Under the pieces are notes generated by a model, which saw only the letters and a program-made list of their open reading frames with translations, made no database searches and was not told the DNA's origin. From NCBI GenBank assembly GCA_903924005.1, contig CAIXZV010000187.1:1-6542 (forward strand): 6,542 nucleotides of DNA. Reading direction: 5' to 3'. The position numbers and the translations under genes are program-made. Within the stretch, counting starts at the first letter, position 1; the number at the start of each line of letters is the position of its first letter. Of the stretch, positions 1-6,541 are shown one piece after another. The stretch is from an uncultured Chloroflexota bacterium. Its GTDB lineage: Bacteria > Chloroflexota > Limnocylindria > Limnocylindrales > CSP1-4.

Positions 1-938
1 CTTGAGCCGCCGCCGCCGCCCGACGACGACCCGCCGCCCCAATGGCCAAAGCCCCAGGAGCCGCCGCTCCCGCCGCCACCCGCCGAGTCTGCGATGAGCC
101 GCGGGATCCGGAACGGGAAGGTCACCACACGGAAGAACCCGTCGGCCACCAGCACCACTGCGCCCACGCCGATGGCGACGATGAGGCTATAGCGGCTGTC
201 GAAGTTGCGGATGTGCGCCATCTCATGGGCAACGACGCCCTGGAGCTCCTCGCGGGTCATGACGTCAAGCAGCCCGCGCGTCACCACCAGCACCGCGTGC
301 TCCGGATCACGCCCGGCGGCAAACGCGTTGGGGGCGCTCTCCTCCACCACGTAGAGCCCGGGCGCCGAGATTCCGGCCGCAAGCGCCAGTTCAGCCACGA
401 CATCGCGCAGCGGTCCGGCGTCGTCCGCCGCCAGTGGACGGGCAGACGAGATGCGCAGCAGCGCCCGCTCGCCGCGCGTGTACGCCAGCCAGGCCGATGC
501 CGCGCCAATCGCCACGGCCCCGCCGGCAAACCCCAGCCCCACCGACGTGCGCAACGAGACCACCGCGGCAATCACGTACGCGGTGAGCGCCAGCAGGACC
601 ACGATGGCAGCCGACAGCAGCAGCGAGTCCCGTCGGTTGACGGCGGCCTGGCTATAGAACGTGTCGCCAGCCGGCGCGATGCGGTGCAGCACCAGCGGCG
701 TCGCCACCAGCAGGATCAGCGCCACGAGCAGCACCACCGCCGGCTCCCACGGCGTGATCCCCAGCGGCCCCGGCTTGAACGTAAACGGCAGGACGCCGTA
801 CTCGCCCACGTAGTACACGACCAGCGCCGTGATCAGCGGCACCAGCACAAGCACTGCCACAAACGCCAGACCGATGCGGCCGTAATCAGCGTCGGCGATG
901 CCAGACGCGATCTGCGACCGATCGGCCCGCTTGCTCAT
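1..938 (-). CDS. M48-family (HtpX-like) membrane zinc metalloprotease, 3' end cut by the window edge
   Basis: Probable integral-membrane zinc endopeptidase of the HtpX/Ste24-like M48 family, which degrades damaged membrane proteins. The 312 visible residues read MSKRADRSQIASG at the start. The zinc motif HEMAH is at residues 238-242 (bases 213-227), with H238 and H242 as zinc ligands and E239 as catalytic base. The family-typical run PNAFAAGRDPEHAVLVVT lies at 203-220. The third ligand, a Glu in the downstream ExxxD segment, would lie beyond the window, so the gene is partial. Hydrophobic segments are near 23-44, 66-84, 107-128, 133-152 and 251-267. The first two precede the usual core, which begins around FYSQAAVNRRDSLLL (94-108). 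Residues 286-312 are almost pure Gly/Ser with a few aromatics, a loop common in HtpX-like proteins. The ATG (936-938) overlaps the ligase TGA (935-937), and GAGG lies 11 bases upstream. Family assignment is firm; the substrate is unknown. Confidence 0.93.
   Translation of the reverse strand, partial: MSKRADRSQIASGIADADYGRIGLAFVAVLVLVPLITALVVYYVGEYGVLPFTFKPGPLGITPWEPAVVLLVALILLVATPLVLHRIAPAGDTFYSQAAVNRRDSLLLSAAIVVLLALTAYVIAAVVSLRTSVGLGFAGGAVAIGAASAWLAYTRGERALLRISSARPLAADDAGPLRDVVAELALAAGISAPGLYVVEESAPNAFAAGRDPEHAVLVVTRGLLDVMTREELQGVVAHEMAHIRNFDSRYSLIVAIGVGAVVLVADGFFRVVTFPFRIPRLIADSAGGGGSGGSWGFGHWGGGSSSGGGGGS
6..80 (-). repeat. Low-complexity Gly/Ser coding tract of the M48 protease
   Basis: Runs of GCC and CGA triplets on the plus strand encode the Gly/Ser-rich loop (residues 287-311) on the minus strand. 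It is part of the protease coding sequence, not a separate element. Triplet runs like this can expand or contract between strains. Confidence 0.7.
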
Positions 939-2020
939 GCCCCGAAGATCCTCGAGAGCAGGTACGGCGCCGTGGTCTCCAGTTGGTCGTACCGGCAGTC
1001 GCGCGGCGTGCGGTCCGGCCGCCAGCGGCGGAACGTTGAGGCGTGGCGGAAGCGGTCGCCCTGCATGTGGTCGTATGCCACTTCAACCACGCGCGTGGGG
1101 CGCAGCGGCTCCCACGAGAGGTCCTTGCCGCGGTTCCAGCGTGAACCCGCGCCAGGCAGCCGCTGACCGGAGCCATCGGTGCCAAAGGACGCCCACTCCG
1201 CCCATTCACGCCACGGGTGGTTGTCCATGGCGCCTTCGCGCAGCGGCGCCAGTTCTGCCAAGAGCGACTCGCGTCGCTCCCACGTAAAGGACGCCGTGAT
1301 CCCCACGTGGTGGAGCTTGCCTTCGGCATCGAAGAGCCCCAGCAGCAGCGAGCCGATGTGGGTGCCCAGGCCGTTCTTGTGCCAGCGGAACCCGGCCACC
1401 ACGCAGTCGGCCGTGCGCTCGTGCTTGATCTTGGTCATCGCGCGCTTGCCCGGCTGGTATGTCCCGTCCAGCCGCTTAGCCACAACGCCGTCTAGCCCGG
1501 CGCCCTCAAACCGGTCAAACCAGTCGGCGGCCACCGCCCGGTCAAGCGTGGCGGGCGTGATGTAGACAGGCGGGGCGGCCTCGCCCAGCGCAGCCTCGAG
1601 ACGCCGACGCCGCTCTGACTGCGGCTGCTCCCGCAGGTCCTCCTCGCCCAGCGCCAGCAGGTCCCACGCCACAAACGACGCAGGCGACTCCGCCGCCAGC
1701 ATGCGCACACGTGACTCCGCGGGGTGGATGCGCAGCAGGAGCGCGTCAAAGTCCAGCGCCCCTCCCTTCGCAATCACAATCTCGCCGTCCAGCACACAGC
1801 GCTCCGGCAGTTGGGTGCGAAACGGCAAGGCCAGCTCCGGGAAGTACCGGTCAAGCGGCTTCAGGTCGCGCGACTGGATGTACACCTCGTCGCCGTCCTT
1901 GAAGACCATTGCGCGGAAGCCGTCCCACTTCGGCTCAAACAGCCAGCCGTCGCCAGGCGGCAAACCGGAGGATGGTTTGGCGAGCATCGGCTCGATGGGG
2001 TGGCTGAAGGGAAGCGCCAT
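935..2020 (-). CDS. ligC: ATP-dependent DNA ligase, LigC type
   Basis: A 361-residue stand-alone ATP-dependent DNA ligase, which seals nicks through a lysyl-AMP intermediate. Motif I EPKWDGFR is at 29-36, with K31 as adenylated lysine. SRD follows at 50-52, CVLDGEIV at 75-82, FVAWDLL at 116-122, motif IV DGVVAK at 177-182 and motif V TKIKH at 196-200. The C-terminal OB-fold part carries RFRHASTFRRWRPDR (323-337) and YDQLE (344-348), a signature I associate with actinobacterial LigC rather than LigB or LigD. The length matches LigC (about 350-360). There is no polymerase or nuclease domain as in LigD, and no Ku gene in the window. LigC proteins have been linked to backup NHEJ and base-excision repair. 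No clear ribosome-binding site precedes the ATG. The start is supported by the family-like N-terminus HPIEPMLAK and by the absence of an in-frame ATG, GTG or TTG just upstream. It sits 50 bases after the DUF4173-type gene and overlaps the protease gene by four bases. Confidence 0.94.
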   Translation of the reverse strand: MALPFSHPIEPMLAKPSSGLPPGDGWLFEPKWDGFRAMVFKDGDEVYIQSRDLKPLDRYFPELALPFRTQLPERCVLDGEIVIAKGGALDFDALLLRIHPAESRVRMLAAESPASFVAWDLLALGEEDLREQPQSERRRRLEAALGEAAPPVYITPATLDRAVAADWFDRFEGAGLDGVVAKRLDGTYQPGKRAMTKIKHERTADCVVAGFRWHKNGLGTHIGSLLLGLFDAEGKLHHVGITASFTWERRESLLAELAPLREGAMDNHPWREWAEWASFGTDGSGQRLPGAGSRWNRGKDLSWEPLRPTRVVEVAYDHMQGDRFRHASTFRRWRPDRTPRDCRYDQLETTAPYLLSRIFGA

Positions 2021-2070
2021 GCCCGCACGATACCGCGCGATGCAAGATGCTCAGGGTTGGGCGGCCTGCG

Positions 2071-3660
2071 TCAGCGGCTGGCCTCCCAGCGGGACAGCAC
2101 CTCACGCATCCGCTCGCGCGCAAGGTTCCAAGACGGCCACCCCGTGCCCTGCATCTCGCCCTTGAGGCTCCAGGCCCGATCGTCAAGCAGGGTCTCCACG
2201 GCCGCTCGGTCGCTGGCGTTGAGCAACGGCAGGGCCGCAATCGCCACGGGCACCGCCTCGTCGCCCAGCATCCCCAGATAGCCAAGGTCCAGACCCGTGT
2301 TGCCGTCGGTGGGAACCAGCGCAGGGTTGGCGGCGCGGTCAAGGTTCTGCTGCGCCACAAAGGACTCCGGACCCACCGCGTTCATGCCCGCCAGCGCCAC
2401 CAACGCCAGCACGGTCAGTGCGTGAAGGGTCCACTGCGTCCTATTGCGGATCAGCAGCACCACCGTGGCCACCACAGCTGCCGCCAGCCAGCCGATGGAG
2501 ACCAGCACCACGAACCGAAGCTCCGTCCAGCCGTAGGCGTCCTGATAGAGCCGCAGACGGGCCAGCGCCGAGGCGAGGATCACCAGCGTGAGCGCCAGCA
2601 TCGCCATCGAGGCGCCAAGCTGCGCCCGTGACCGCTGGCCCACCAGTCGATCCAGACCCACCGCGATCGAGCCGGCGAGCGCTGCCGCGGCCACCAACTC
2701 GAAGAACCCGCGGCGGGCGTAGTCCGAGTAGGTGAAGCCGGACGCCGCGAGCGTGTCGCGGCCGCCAAACAGGTACGCCACCTGCAGTGCGACAAAGGCG
2801 ACAAACAGCATGTCGAGGACCACCAGAACGGTGGTGGCCTCCACTGAGCCCAGCAACGGCTGCCGCACGGCAACGGCGACGCTGGCGGGGACGCCAGCCG
2901 GCCCCCACGACACGGCCTCCGCAGGCGCAACCGTCCCCGTAAACGAGGGCAGCGCGGCCGCACCAAGCGCCAGCAACCCGGCAACACCCCAGGCCACCAC
3001 AGCCGTCACGACCCCCTGTGCGGTCAGCACCTCGAGGTTGAGGTTGAGATGCCAGTCCAGGAGTGACGCCGCAAGCCGGCCAAACACGGCGTCGGCCGCC
3101 GAGAACAGCGCCGTGAACAGCAGCACCAGCGGCACGGCGATGATCAGCCCGCGGAGCACGGGCTTGGCGCGGGCCGGGATCGAAGGAAGCCTGCGGCGAG
3201 CGGCCTCGCCAGATGCGCCCTCAGCGGCCGGATCGGACGGCGCCCGGCGCACGGCCGCTGCAAGCACCACGGCCACCCCGGCGATCGCCGCGAACATCGA
3301 GCCAATTGCCCAGGCCATCACCATGCCAACGGCACCACGGGTCACGCGCGCACCACCCAGCGTGGCGATTGCCGCGGTAATCAGCGTGGCCGACACCAGG
3401 AGATCCAGCATCACGAGCCACGGGTCCGTCCGCAGTGCCGTCATCGCTGCAAAGCCAATCGCTGCCGGCGCCATCCACGCGTCCGCGGGGTCCACCCGCC
3501 GCAGCCCGGCCGCACCCGCCGCCGCCACGGCCGCAGCCGCCAGCGCCACCACAAGCAGGGGCATGTTCACGCCCATCGCATTGCCCGGCAGCGTGATTGC
3601 CGCGAGCGCCCCGACCACAATTGAGAGGGCGAGGATGCGGATGGCGTCGTGTCGAGTCAT
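2071..3660 (-). CDS. Polytopic membrane protein, DUF4173/DUF4153 type
   Basis: A 529-residue membrane protein with about 12 hydrophobic segments (near 8-28, 32-52, 63-77, 83-103, 110-138, 172-190, 218-238, 274-298, 317-337, 348-366, 384-404, 412-430) and a soluble C-terminal tail from about 431. Landmarks I recognise from DUF4173/DUF4153 proteins are LFTALFSAADAVFG (181-194), YARRGFFELV (314-323), ALARLRLYQDAYGWTELR (365-382) and the tail GLDLGYLGMLGDEAVP (456-471). The molecular function of the family is not established. The start is the ATG at 3658-3660, which has GGAG six bases upstream (3667-3670). The frame is open for 45 further codons upstream, but that part is Arg-rich, has no good ribosome-binding site and would cross the control region. 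Residues 140-170 form a charged cytoplasmic-looking linker. The gene is first of a probable three-gene minus-strand operon and divergent from the DUF4349 lipoprotein. Confidence 0.88.
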   Translation of the reverse strand: MTRHDAIRILALSIVVGALAAITLPGNAMGVNMPLLVVALAAAAVAAAGAAGLRRVDPADAWMAPAAIGFAAMTALRTDPWLVMLDLLVSATLITAAIATLGGARVTRGAVGMVMAWAIGSMFAAIAGVAVVLAAAVRRAPSDPAAEGASGEAARRRLPSIPARAKPVLRGLIIAVPLVLLFTALFSAADAVFGRLAASLLDWHLNLNLEVLTAQGVVTAVVAWGVAGLLALGAAALPSFTGTVAPAEAVSWGPAGVPASVAVAVRQPLLGSVEATTVLVVLDMLFVAFVALQVAYLFGGRDTLAASGFTYSDYARRGFFELVAAAALAGSIAVGLDRLVGQRSRAQLGASMAMLALTLVILASALARLRLYQDAYGWTELRFVVLVSIGWLAAAVVATVVLLIRNRTQWTLHALTVLALVALAGMNAVGPESFVAQQNLDRAANPALVPTDGNTGLDLGYLGMLGDEAVPVAIAALPLLNASDRAAVETLLDDRAWSLKGEMQGTGWPSWNLARERMREVLSRWEASR

Positions 3661-3666
3661 GTAAGT

Positions 3667-3670
3667 CTCC
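3667..3670 (-). promoter_or_regulatory. Ribosome-binding site of the DUF4173-type gene
   Basis: GGAG on the minus strand, six bases before the ATG at 3658-3660. It decides the start of this gene against a longer frame that is open up to 3795. Confidence 0.75.
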
Positions 3671-3676
3671 GTACGG
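3669..3676. promoter_or_regulatory. CCGTACGG palindrome, copy 1 (candidate operator)
   Basis: A perfect 8-base palindrome that continues as CCGTACGGTGGC (3669-3680). It lies 9 bases from the DUF4173-type ATG, and two of its bases are shared with that gene's GGAG ribosome-binding site. A protein bound here could block transcription or early elongation of the minus-strand operon. Operator function is inferred from position and from the second copy at 3749. Confidence 0.4.
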
Positions 3677-3748
3677 TGGCGGCGTGGCAGCATCGCGATG
3701 GACGTCTCGCCGACACGACCTGTGACCCTTCCCTGGCGGTGGCGAAAC

Positions 3749-3756
3749 CCGTACGG
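3749..3756. promoter_or_regulatory. CCGTACGG palindrome, copy 2 (candidate operator)
   Basis: The second perfect copy, in the same orientation and with 11 of 12 bases shared with copy 1 when extended (CCGTACGGTTGC, 3749-3760). It sits near the middle of the intergenic region, 75 bases before the DUF4349 ATG, where a promoter for either gene could lie. It is also inside a looser inverted repeat, AACC-CGTAC-GGTT (3746-3758). Confidence 0.4.
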
Positions 3757-3818
3757 TTGCCACAGCGTCCCGATACCGCCGCCAACAAGCGGCAAGCGCG
3801 CACGAACCGCGTGCCACC

Positions 3819-3824
3819 GGAGGT
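3819..3824 (+). promoter_or_regulatory. Ribosome-binding site of the DUF4349 gene
   Basis: GGAGGT, six bases before the ATG at 3831. It is a near-consensus Shine-Dalgarno sequence and the strongest in the window. Confidence 0.85.
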
Positions 3825-3830
3825 GACGCC

Positions 3831-4751
3831 ATGTTGAGCCTCAGATCGCGAGGCCCATTGCTCCCGATCCTTGCCGCCTTGGCCATGGCCATGGTGGTTG
3901 CCGCCTGCGCGAGCAGCGCGTCGGCGCCATACGACAAGGGCGGACTCCCGATCGCTGGCCCAACCGCAGCGCCTGCGCCCGGCAACGGCAGCGAACCGGG
4001 CGCTTCCACGAGCCCAACGGGTGAGACCCTCCACGTCGTCTACACGGGCTCGCTCCAGCTTGTCGTCGCCGACCTGCCCGCGGCCCTCACCACCGCCCAC
4101 GACAAGATCGGCGCTGCGGGCGGCTACATCGGCGCCTCGCAGGAGTCCAACGACGGCAGCAGCCCTGTTGCCCAGATCACGTACCGCGTCCCGTCTGACC
4201 ACTGGGACGGGGCCATCACAGACCTCCGCGGTCTGGCCACCAAGGTGGTTGGCCAGCAGACACAGGCAGTTGAAGTGGGCGGCCAACTGGTTGATCTTGA
4301 GGCGCGGATCCGCAACCTGCGGGCAAGCGAGACGGCGCTCCTGGACATCGCCGCAAAGAGCGGGAAGGTCAGCGACCTGCTGGAGGTCCAGGCGCAGCTC
4401 ACCGAGGTCCGCGGCCAGATTGAGGTGCTGGACGCAGAGCGCGCTCGGCTTGCGGACCAGGTCAGCTACGGGACCCTCGTCGTAACGTTTGGGCTGGAGA
4501 CCGTGGCCGTCCAGGAGACCGCGAAGGCGTGGGACCCGGCCAAGGACGTCGATGCCGCCACCGCCACGCTGATCCAGATTGGCCAGGGGCTGGTGCGGTT
4601 CGCCATCTGGTTTGCCATCGTGCTGCTGCCGCTGCTGCTGGTGCTGGCTGTCGCCGTGTTCCTGGCGCGCAAGGCCGGGCGCCGCTGGCTGCCGAAGCGG
4701 GAGTTGGCTGCGCCGGCCAAGCCCATTGAGGGCTGGACCGACCAGCGCTGA
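3831..4751 (+). CDS. DUF4349-domain lipoprotein with C-terminal membrane anchor
   Basis: A 306-residue envelope protein. The N-terminus is a lipoprotein signal: RSR followed by a hydrophobic stretch (9-25) and the lipobox VAAC, which would lipidate C26. A Pro/Gly/Ala/Ser-rich linker (27-64) follows. The DUF4349 domain covers about 65-225, including VVYTGSLQLVVADLPAAL (69-86), ITYRVPSDHWDGAI (116-129) and VDLEARIRNLRASETALL (154-171). A predicted coiled-coil runs over roughly 150-212 and ends in VSYGTLVVTFGLE (211-223). A second membrane segment (about 257-279) is followed by a basic tail (RKAGRRWLPKR), so the protein may be anchored at both ends with the domain outside the cytoplasm. GGAGGT at 3819-3824, six bases before the ATG, fixes the start. 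The biochemical role of DUF4349 is unknown. The divergent DUF4173-type gene suggests a shared envelope role, which is an inference. Confidence 0.92.
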   Translation: MLSLRSRGPLLPILAALAMAMVVAACASSASAPYDKGGLPIAGPTAAPAPGNGSEPGASTSPTGETLHVVYTGSLQLVVADLPAALTTAHDKIGAAGGYIGASQESNDGSSPVAQITYRVPSDHWDGAITDLRGLATKVVGQQTQAVEVGGQLVDLEARIRNLRASETALLDIAAKSGKVSDLLEVQAQLTEVRGQIEVLDAERARLADQVSYGTLVVTFGLETVAVQETAKAWDPAKDVDAATATLIQIGQGLVRFAIWFAIVLLPLLLVLAVAVFLARKAGRRWLPKRELAAPAKPIEGWTDQR

Positions 4752-4755
4752 GACC

Positions 4756-4771
4756 CCGGGCAGCGGCCCGG
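4756..4771. terminator. Short GC hairpin just after the DUF4349 stop
   Basis: CCGGGC (4756-4761) pairs with GCCCGG (4766-4771) around the loop AGCG. It begins five bases after the TGA at 4749-4751. There is no T-run after it, so alone it is a weak terminator; it may act together with the next hairpin. Confidence 0.35.
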
Positions 4772-4783
4772 CTATCCGCAGAT

Positions 4784-4815
4784 CGAACCCCCAAACCGCT
4801 CGCTTCGGGGGTTCG
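4784..4815. terminator. Nine-base-pair hairpin between convergent genes, probable bidirectional terminator
   Basis: CGAACCCCC (4784-4792) pairs perfectly with GGGGGTTCG (4807-4815) around a 14-base loop. On the plus strand it is followed by the moderately T-rich GCTTGTTG; on the minus strand there is no T-run. Its place between the stop codons of two converging genes (4751 and 4846) fits a terminator serving both. The loop has a complement just downstream (4823-4828), so a pseudoknot is possible. Confidence 0.55.
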
Positions 4816-4845
4816 GCTTGTTGAGCGGGCGTGACCCGAACGTCG

Positions 4846-6489
4846 CTACGCGGCGTCGTACGGCACGTAGCTTGGGCGCCACATCGCGGCGGCAACGGCC
4901 GGCGGGATCGCCTCGGGCGCAAACCGCCGACCCACGCCAAGTTGGCCCAGATGGGCCACCACGGCAATCGCGATCTCGCGCGCAACCACGCGCAGGTCGC
5001 TGATGGGCGGGAACAACTGCCCGTCCGCGAGGGTCTCGGCGGGAGCCAGTTCTGCGAGGCGCCGCGCCGCCACCAAGAACGCCGTCTCGGGCAGCGTCCG
5101 CGCTTCGGACACGATGGCGCCCAGACCCATGCCCGGGAAGACGTAGGCGTTGTTCGCTTGCGGCACACGCCGGAGATGACCGTTCACCTCGACGGGTGGG
5201 AACGGGCTGCCCGTGGCCACGATCGCGCGGCCATCCGTCCAGACCATGACGTCTGCAGGCTTGGCTTCTGTGTTTGCCGTGGGGTTGGAGAGCGGCAGGA
5301 TGATTGGCCGGTCTGCGGATGCCGCCATCGTGCGCACCGCGTCTTCGCTGAACATGCCGCCGTGCGCCGTCGTGCCCAGCAGGATGTTTGGCTTGAAGGC
5401 CGCGATCACCTCAACCAGGTCGTGCGGACCGTTTGGGTCCATGCCCAGCGCGGCCACCACGTCGGGCGGGAGCGCACATTCGGTCTTGTCGTCTTCAAGG
5501 CCAGGCCGACCCTGCACCAGGAGCCCGTGTGAGTCCAGCACGGCCATGGAGTTGCGCGCCTGCTCAGGCGTCATGCCGTCTTCGATCATCGCCAGACGCA
5601 GCAGTCGTGCGATCCCGGTCCCCGCCGCACCCGCCCCTGCCAGGACCACACGCGCATCGCCAAGCGTGCGACCCGTGGAGCGCAGCGCCGAGAGGATCAC
5701 GGCCACCGAGATGGCCGCCGTGCCCTGGATGTCGTCGTTGAACGAGCAGATCCAGTTGCGGTAGCGCTCAAGGAGCCGGATGGCGTTGTGCTGCTTGAAG
5801 TCCTCCCACTGGAGGACGGCCCGCGGGTGCACTTCGCGGACGCCGGCGACAAAGGCTTCGACAACCTCGTCATACGCGGCACCCCGCAACCGCGGACGGC
5901 GCCAGCCCACGTAGAGCGGATCAGCGAGAAGCTCCGCGCGGTCTGTGCCCACGTCCAGCGACACGGGCAGCGTGTTGGCCGGGTGGACGCCTGCGGCTGC
6001 GGAGTAGATCGCCAGCTTCCCAACCGGAATCCCCATCCCGCCCGCGCCCTGATCGCCCAGACCGAGGATCCGCTCGTTGTCCGTGACCACAATCAGGCGG
6101 ATCTCGTCACGCGCTGCATTGCGCAGGATCTCGGGGACGCGGTCCACGTCGTCTGGCGTGATCCAGACGCCACGCGGGCGTCGATAGTGGTGGCTGAACT
6201 CCTGGCACGCCCGGCCCACCGTAGGCGTGTAGACGATTGGCAGAAGCTCTTCCAGATGCTCAAGGAGCACGCGGTGGAACAGCGTCTCGTTGCGGTCCTG
6301 CAGCGCGGCAAGCCCGATGTACCGCTCCAGGTCGTCGCCCTTGCGCCGGACGTGCTCCAGCTCAAGGCTGACCTGTGTCTCGATATCCACGACACGCGGC
6401 GGTAGCAGCCCGCGCAGACCAAGGGCGTCACGCTCCGCATCGCTGAATGCCGCGTCCTTGTTCAGCATGCGATCCGTCAGGAGCGCCAT
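4846..6489 (-). CDS. maeA: Malic enzyme (probably NAD-dependent), start uncertain
   Basis: Converts L-malate to pyruvate and CO2 while reducing NAD(P). From the first visible ATG it is 547 residues, close to E. coli MaeA (about 565). The N-terminal malic domain has LNKDAAFS (9-16), LGLRGLLPP (23-31), YTPTVG with catalytic Y87, GLGDQGAGGMGIPVGK with K158, the metal ligands E229-D230 (WEDF) and FNDDIQGTAA with D253. The NAD-binding domain has AGAGAAGTG (284-292), an acidic D319 after the second strand, PLSNPTANTEA (399-409), VATGSPFPPV (424-433) and NNAYVFPGMGLG (446-457). D319 favours NAD over NADP, which is an inference. No C-terminal phosphotransacetylase domain is present. The ATG lacks a ribosome-binding site and the frame stays open to base 6542. 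The upstream codons VALRG match the region just before the conserved LL...LNK block, so the true start probably lies further up, possibly outside the window. It converges with the DUF4349 gene. Confidence 0.95.
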   Translation of the reverse strand: MALLTDRMLNKDAAFSDAERDALGLRGLLPPRVVDIETQVSLELEHVRRKGDDLERYIGLAALQDRNETLFHRVLLEHLEELLPIVYTPTVGRACQEFSHHYRRPRGVWITPDDVDRVPEILRNAARDEIRLIVVTDNERILGLGDQGAGGMGIPVGKLAIYSAAAGVHPANTLPVSLDVGTDRAELLADPLYVGWRRPRLRGAAYDEVVEAFVAGVREVHPRAVLQWEDFKQHNAIRLLERYRNWICSFNDDIQGTAAISVAVILSALRSTGRTLGDARVVLAGAGAAGTGIARLLRLAMIEDGMTPEQARNSMAVLDSHGLLVQGRPGLEDDKTECALPPDVVAALGMDPNGPHDLVEVIAAFKPNILLGTTAHGGMFSEDAVRTMAASADRPIILPLSNPTANTEAKPADVMVWTDGRAIVATGSPFPPVEVNGHLRRVPQANNAYVFPGMGLGAIVSEARTLPETAFLVAARRLAELAPAETLADGQLFPPISDLRVVAREIAIAVVAHLGQLGVGRRFAPEAIPPAVAAAMWRPSYVPYDAA

Positions 6490-6519
6490 CCCGCGCAGTG
6501 CGACGGGCGCAGGCCCGAT

Positions 6520-6541
6520 GCTGGTGCTGGTGCTGGTGCTG
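6520..6541. repeat. Short hexanucleotide tandem repeat (GCTGGT, about 3.5 copies)
   Basis: GCTGGT occurs three times in a row from 6520 to 6537, followed by the partial GCTG (6538-6541), close to the right edge. In the malic enzyme frame the minus strand reads Ser-Thr repeated, about 10 codons before the first visible ATG. The tract may continue past the window. Confidence 0.7.

Larger units (their letters stand above)
3661..3830. promoter_or_regulatory. Divergent intergenic control region between the DUF4173-type and DUF4349 genes
   Basis: These 170 bases separate two start codons pointing away from each other, so promoters for both genes must lie here unless they extend into the coding sequences. 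I found no convincing sigma-70 -35/-10 pair on either strand. The nearest plus-strand candidate is TTGCCA (3757-3762), but there is no good -10 at 17 bases. The region holds two CCGTACGG palindromes, annotated separately. Confidence 0.6.

Noticed and set aside
42..1166. 374-codon plus-strand open frame opposite the M48 protease and the ligase 3' end
   Set aside because: Its product is Arg/His/Gln-rich with no family resemblance, and it is antisense to two well-supported genes. It is explained by third-position GC bias.
2021..2070. Possible promoter or terminator in the 50-base gap before the ligase
   Set aside because: I saw no -35/-10 pair, no convincing hairpin and no ribosome-binding site, so the gap was left unannotated.
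2732..3664. 310-codon plus-strand open frame opposite the DUF4173-type gene
   Set aside because: A Ser/Ala/Thr/Pro-rich antisense shadow with no ribosome-binding site and no recognisable domain.
3661..3795. Longer start for the DUF4173-type protein (45 extra residues)
   Set aside because: The extension is Arg-rich, overlaps the palindromes and lacks a ribosome-binding site, whereas the ATG at 3658-3660 has GGAG at ideal spacing and leads straight into the first membrane segment.
3221..4009. 262-codon minus-strand frame spanning the divergent promoter
   Set aside because: Out of frame with the DUF4173-type gene and antisense to the lipoprotein start. It has a Gly/Arg-rich product without motifs.
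3657..5168. 503-codon minus-strand open frame opposite the DUF4349 gene and running into the malic enzyme gene
   Set aside because: It crosses the control region, an entire lipoprotein gene on the other strand and the terminator hairpins. Its composition is Arg-rich and matches no family; the real genes in these stretches have clear motifs.
4831..5532. 233-codon plus-strand frame opposite the malic enzyme 3' end
   Set aside because: Arg/His-rich antisense shadow of a gene with complete catalytic motifs.
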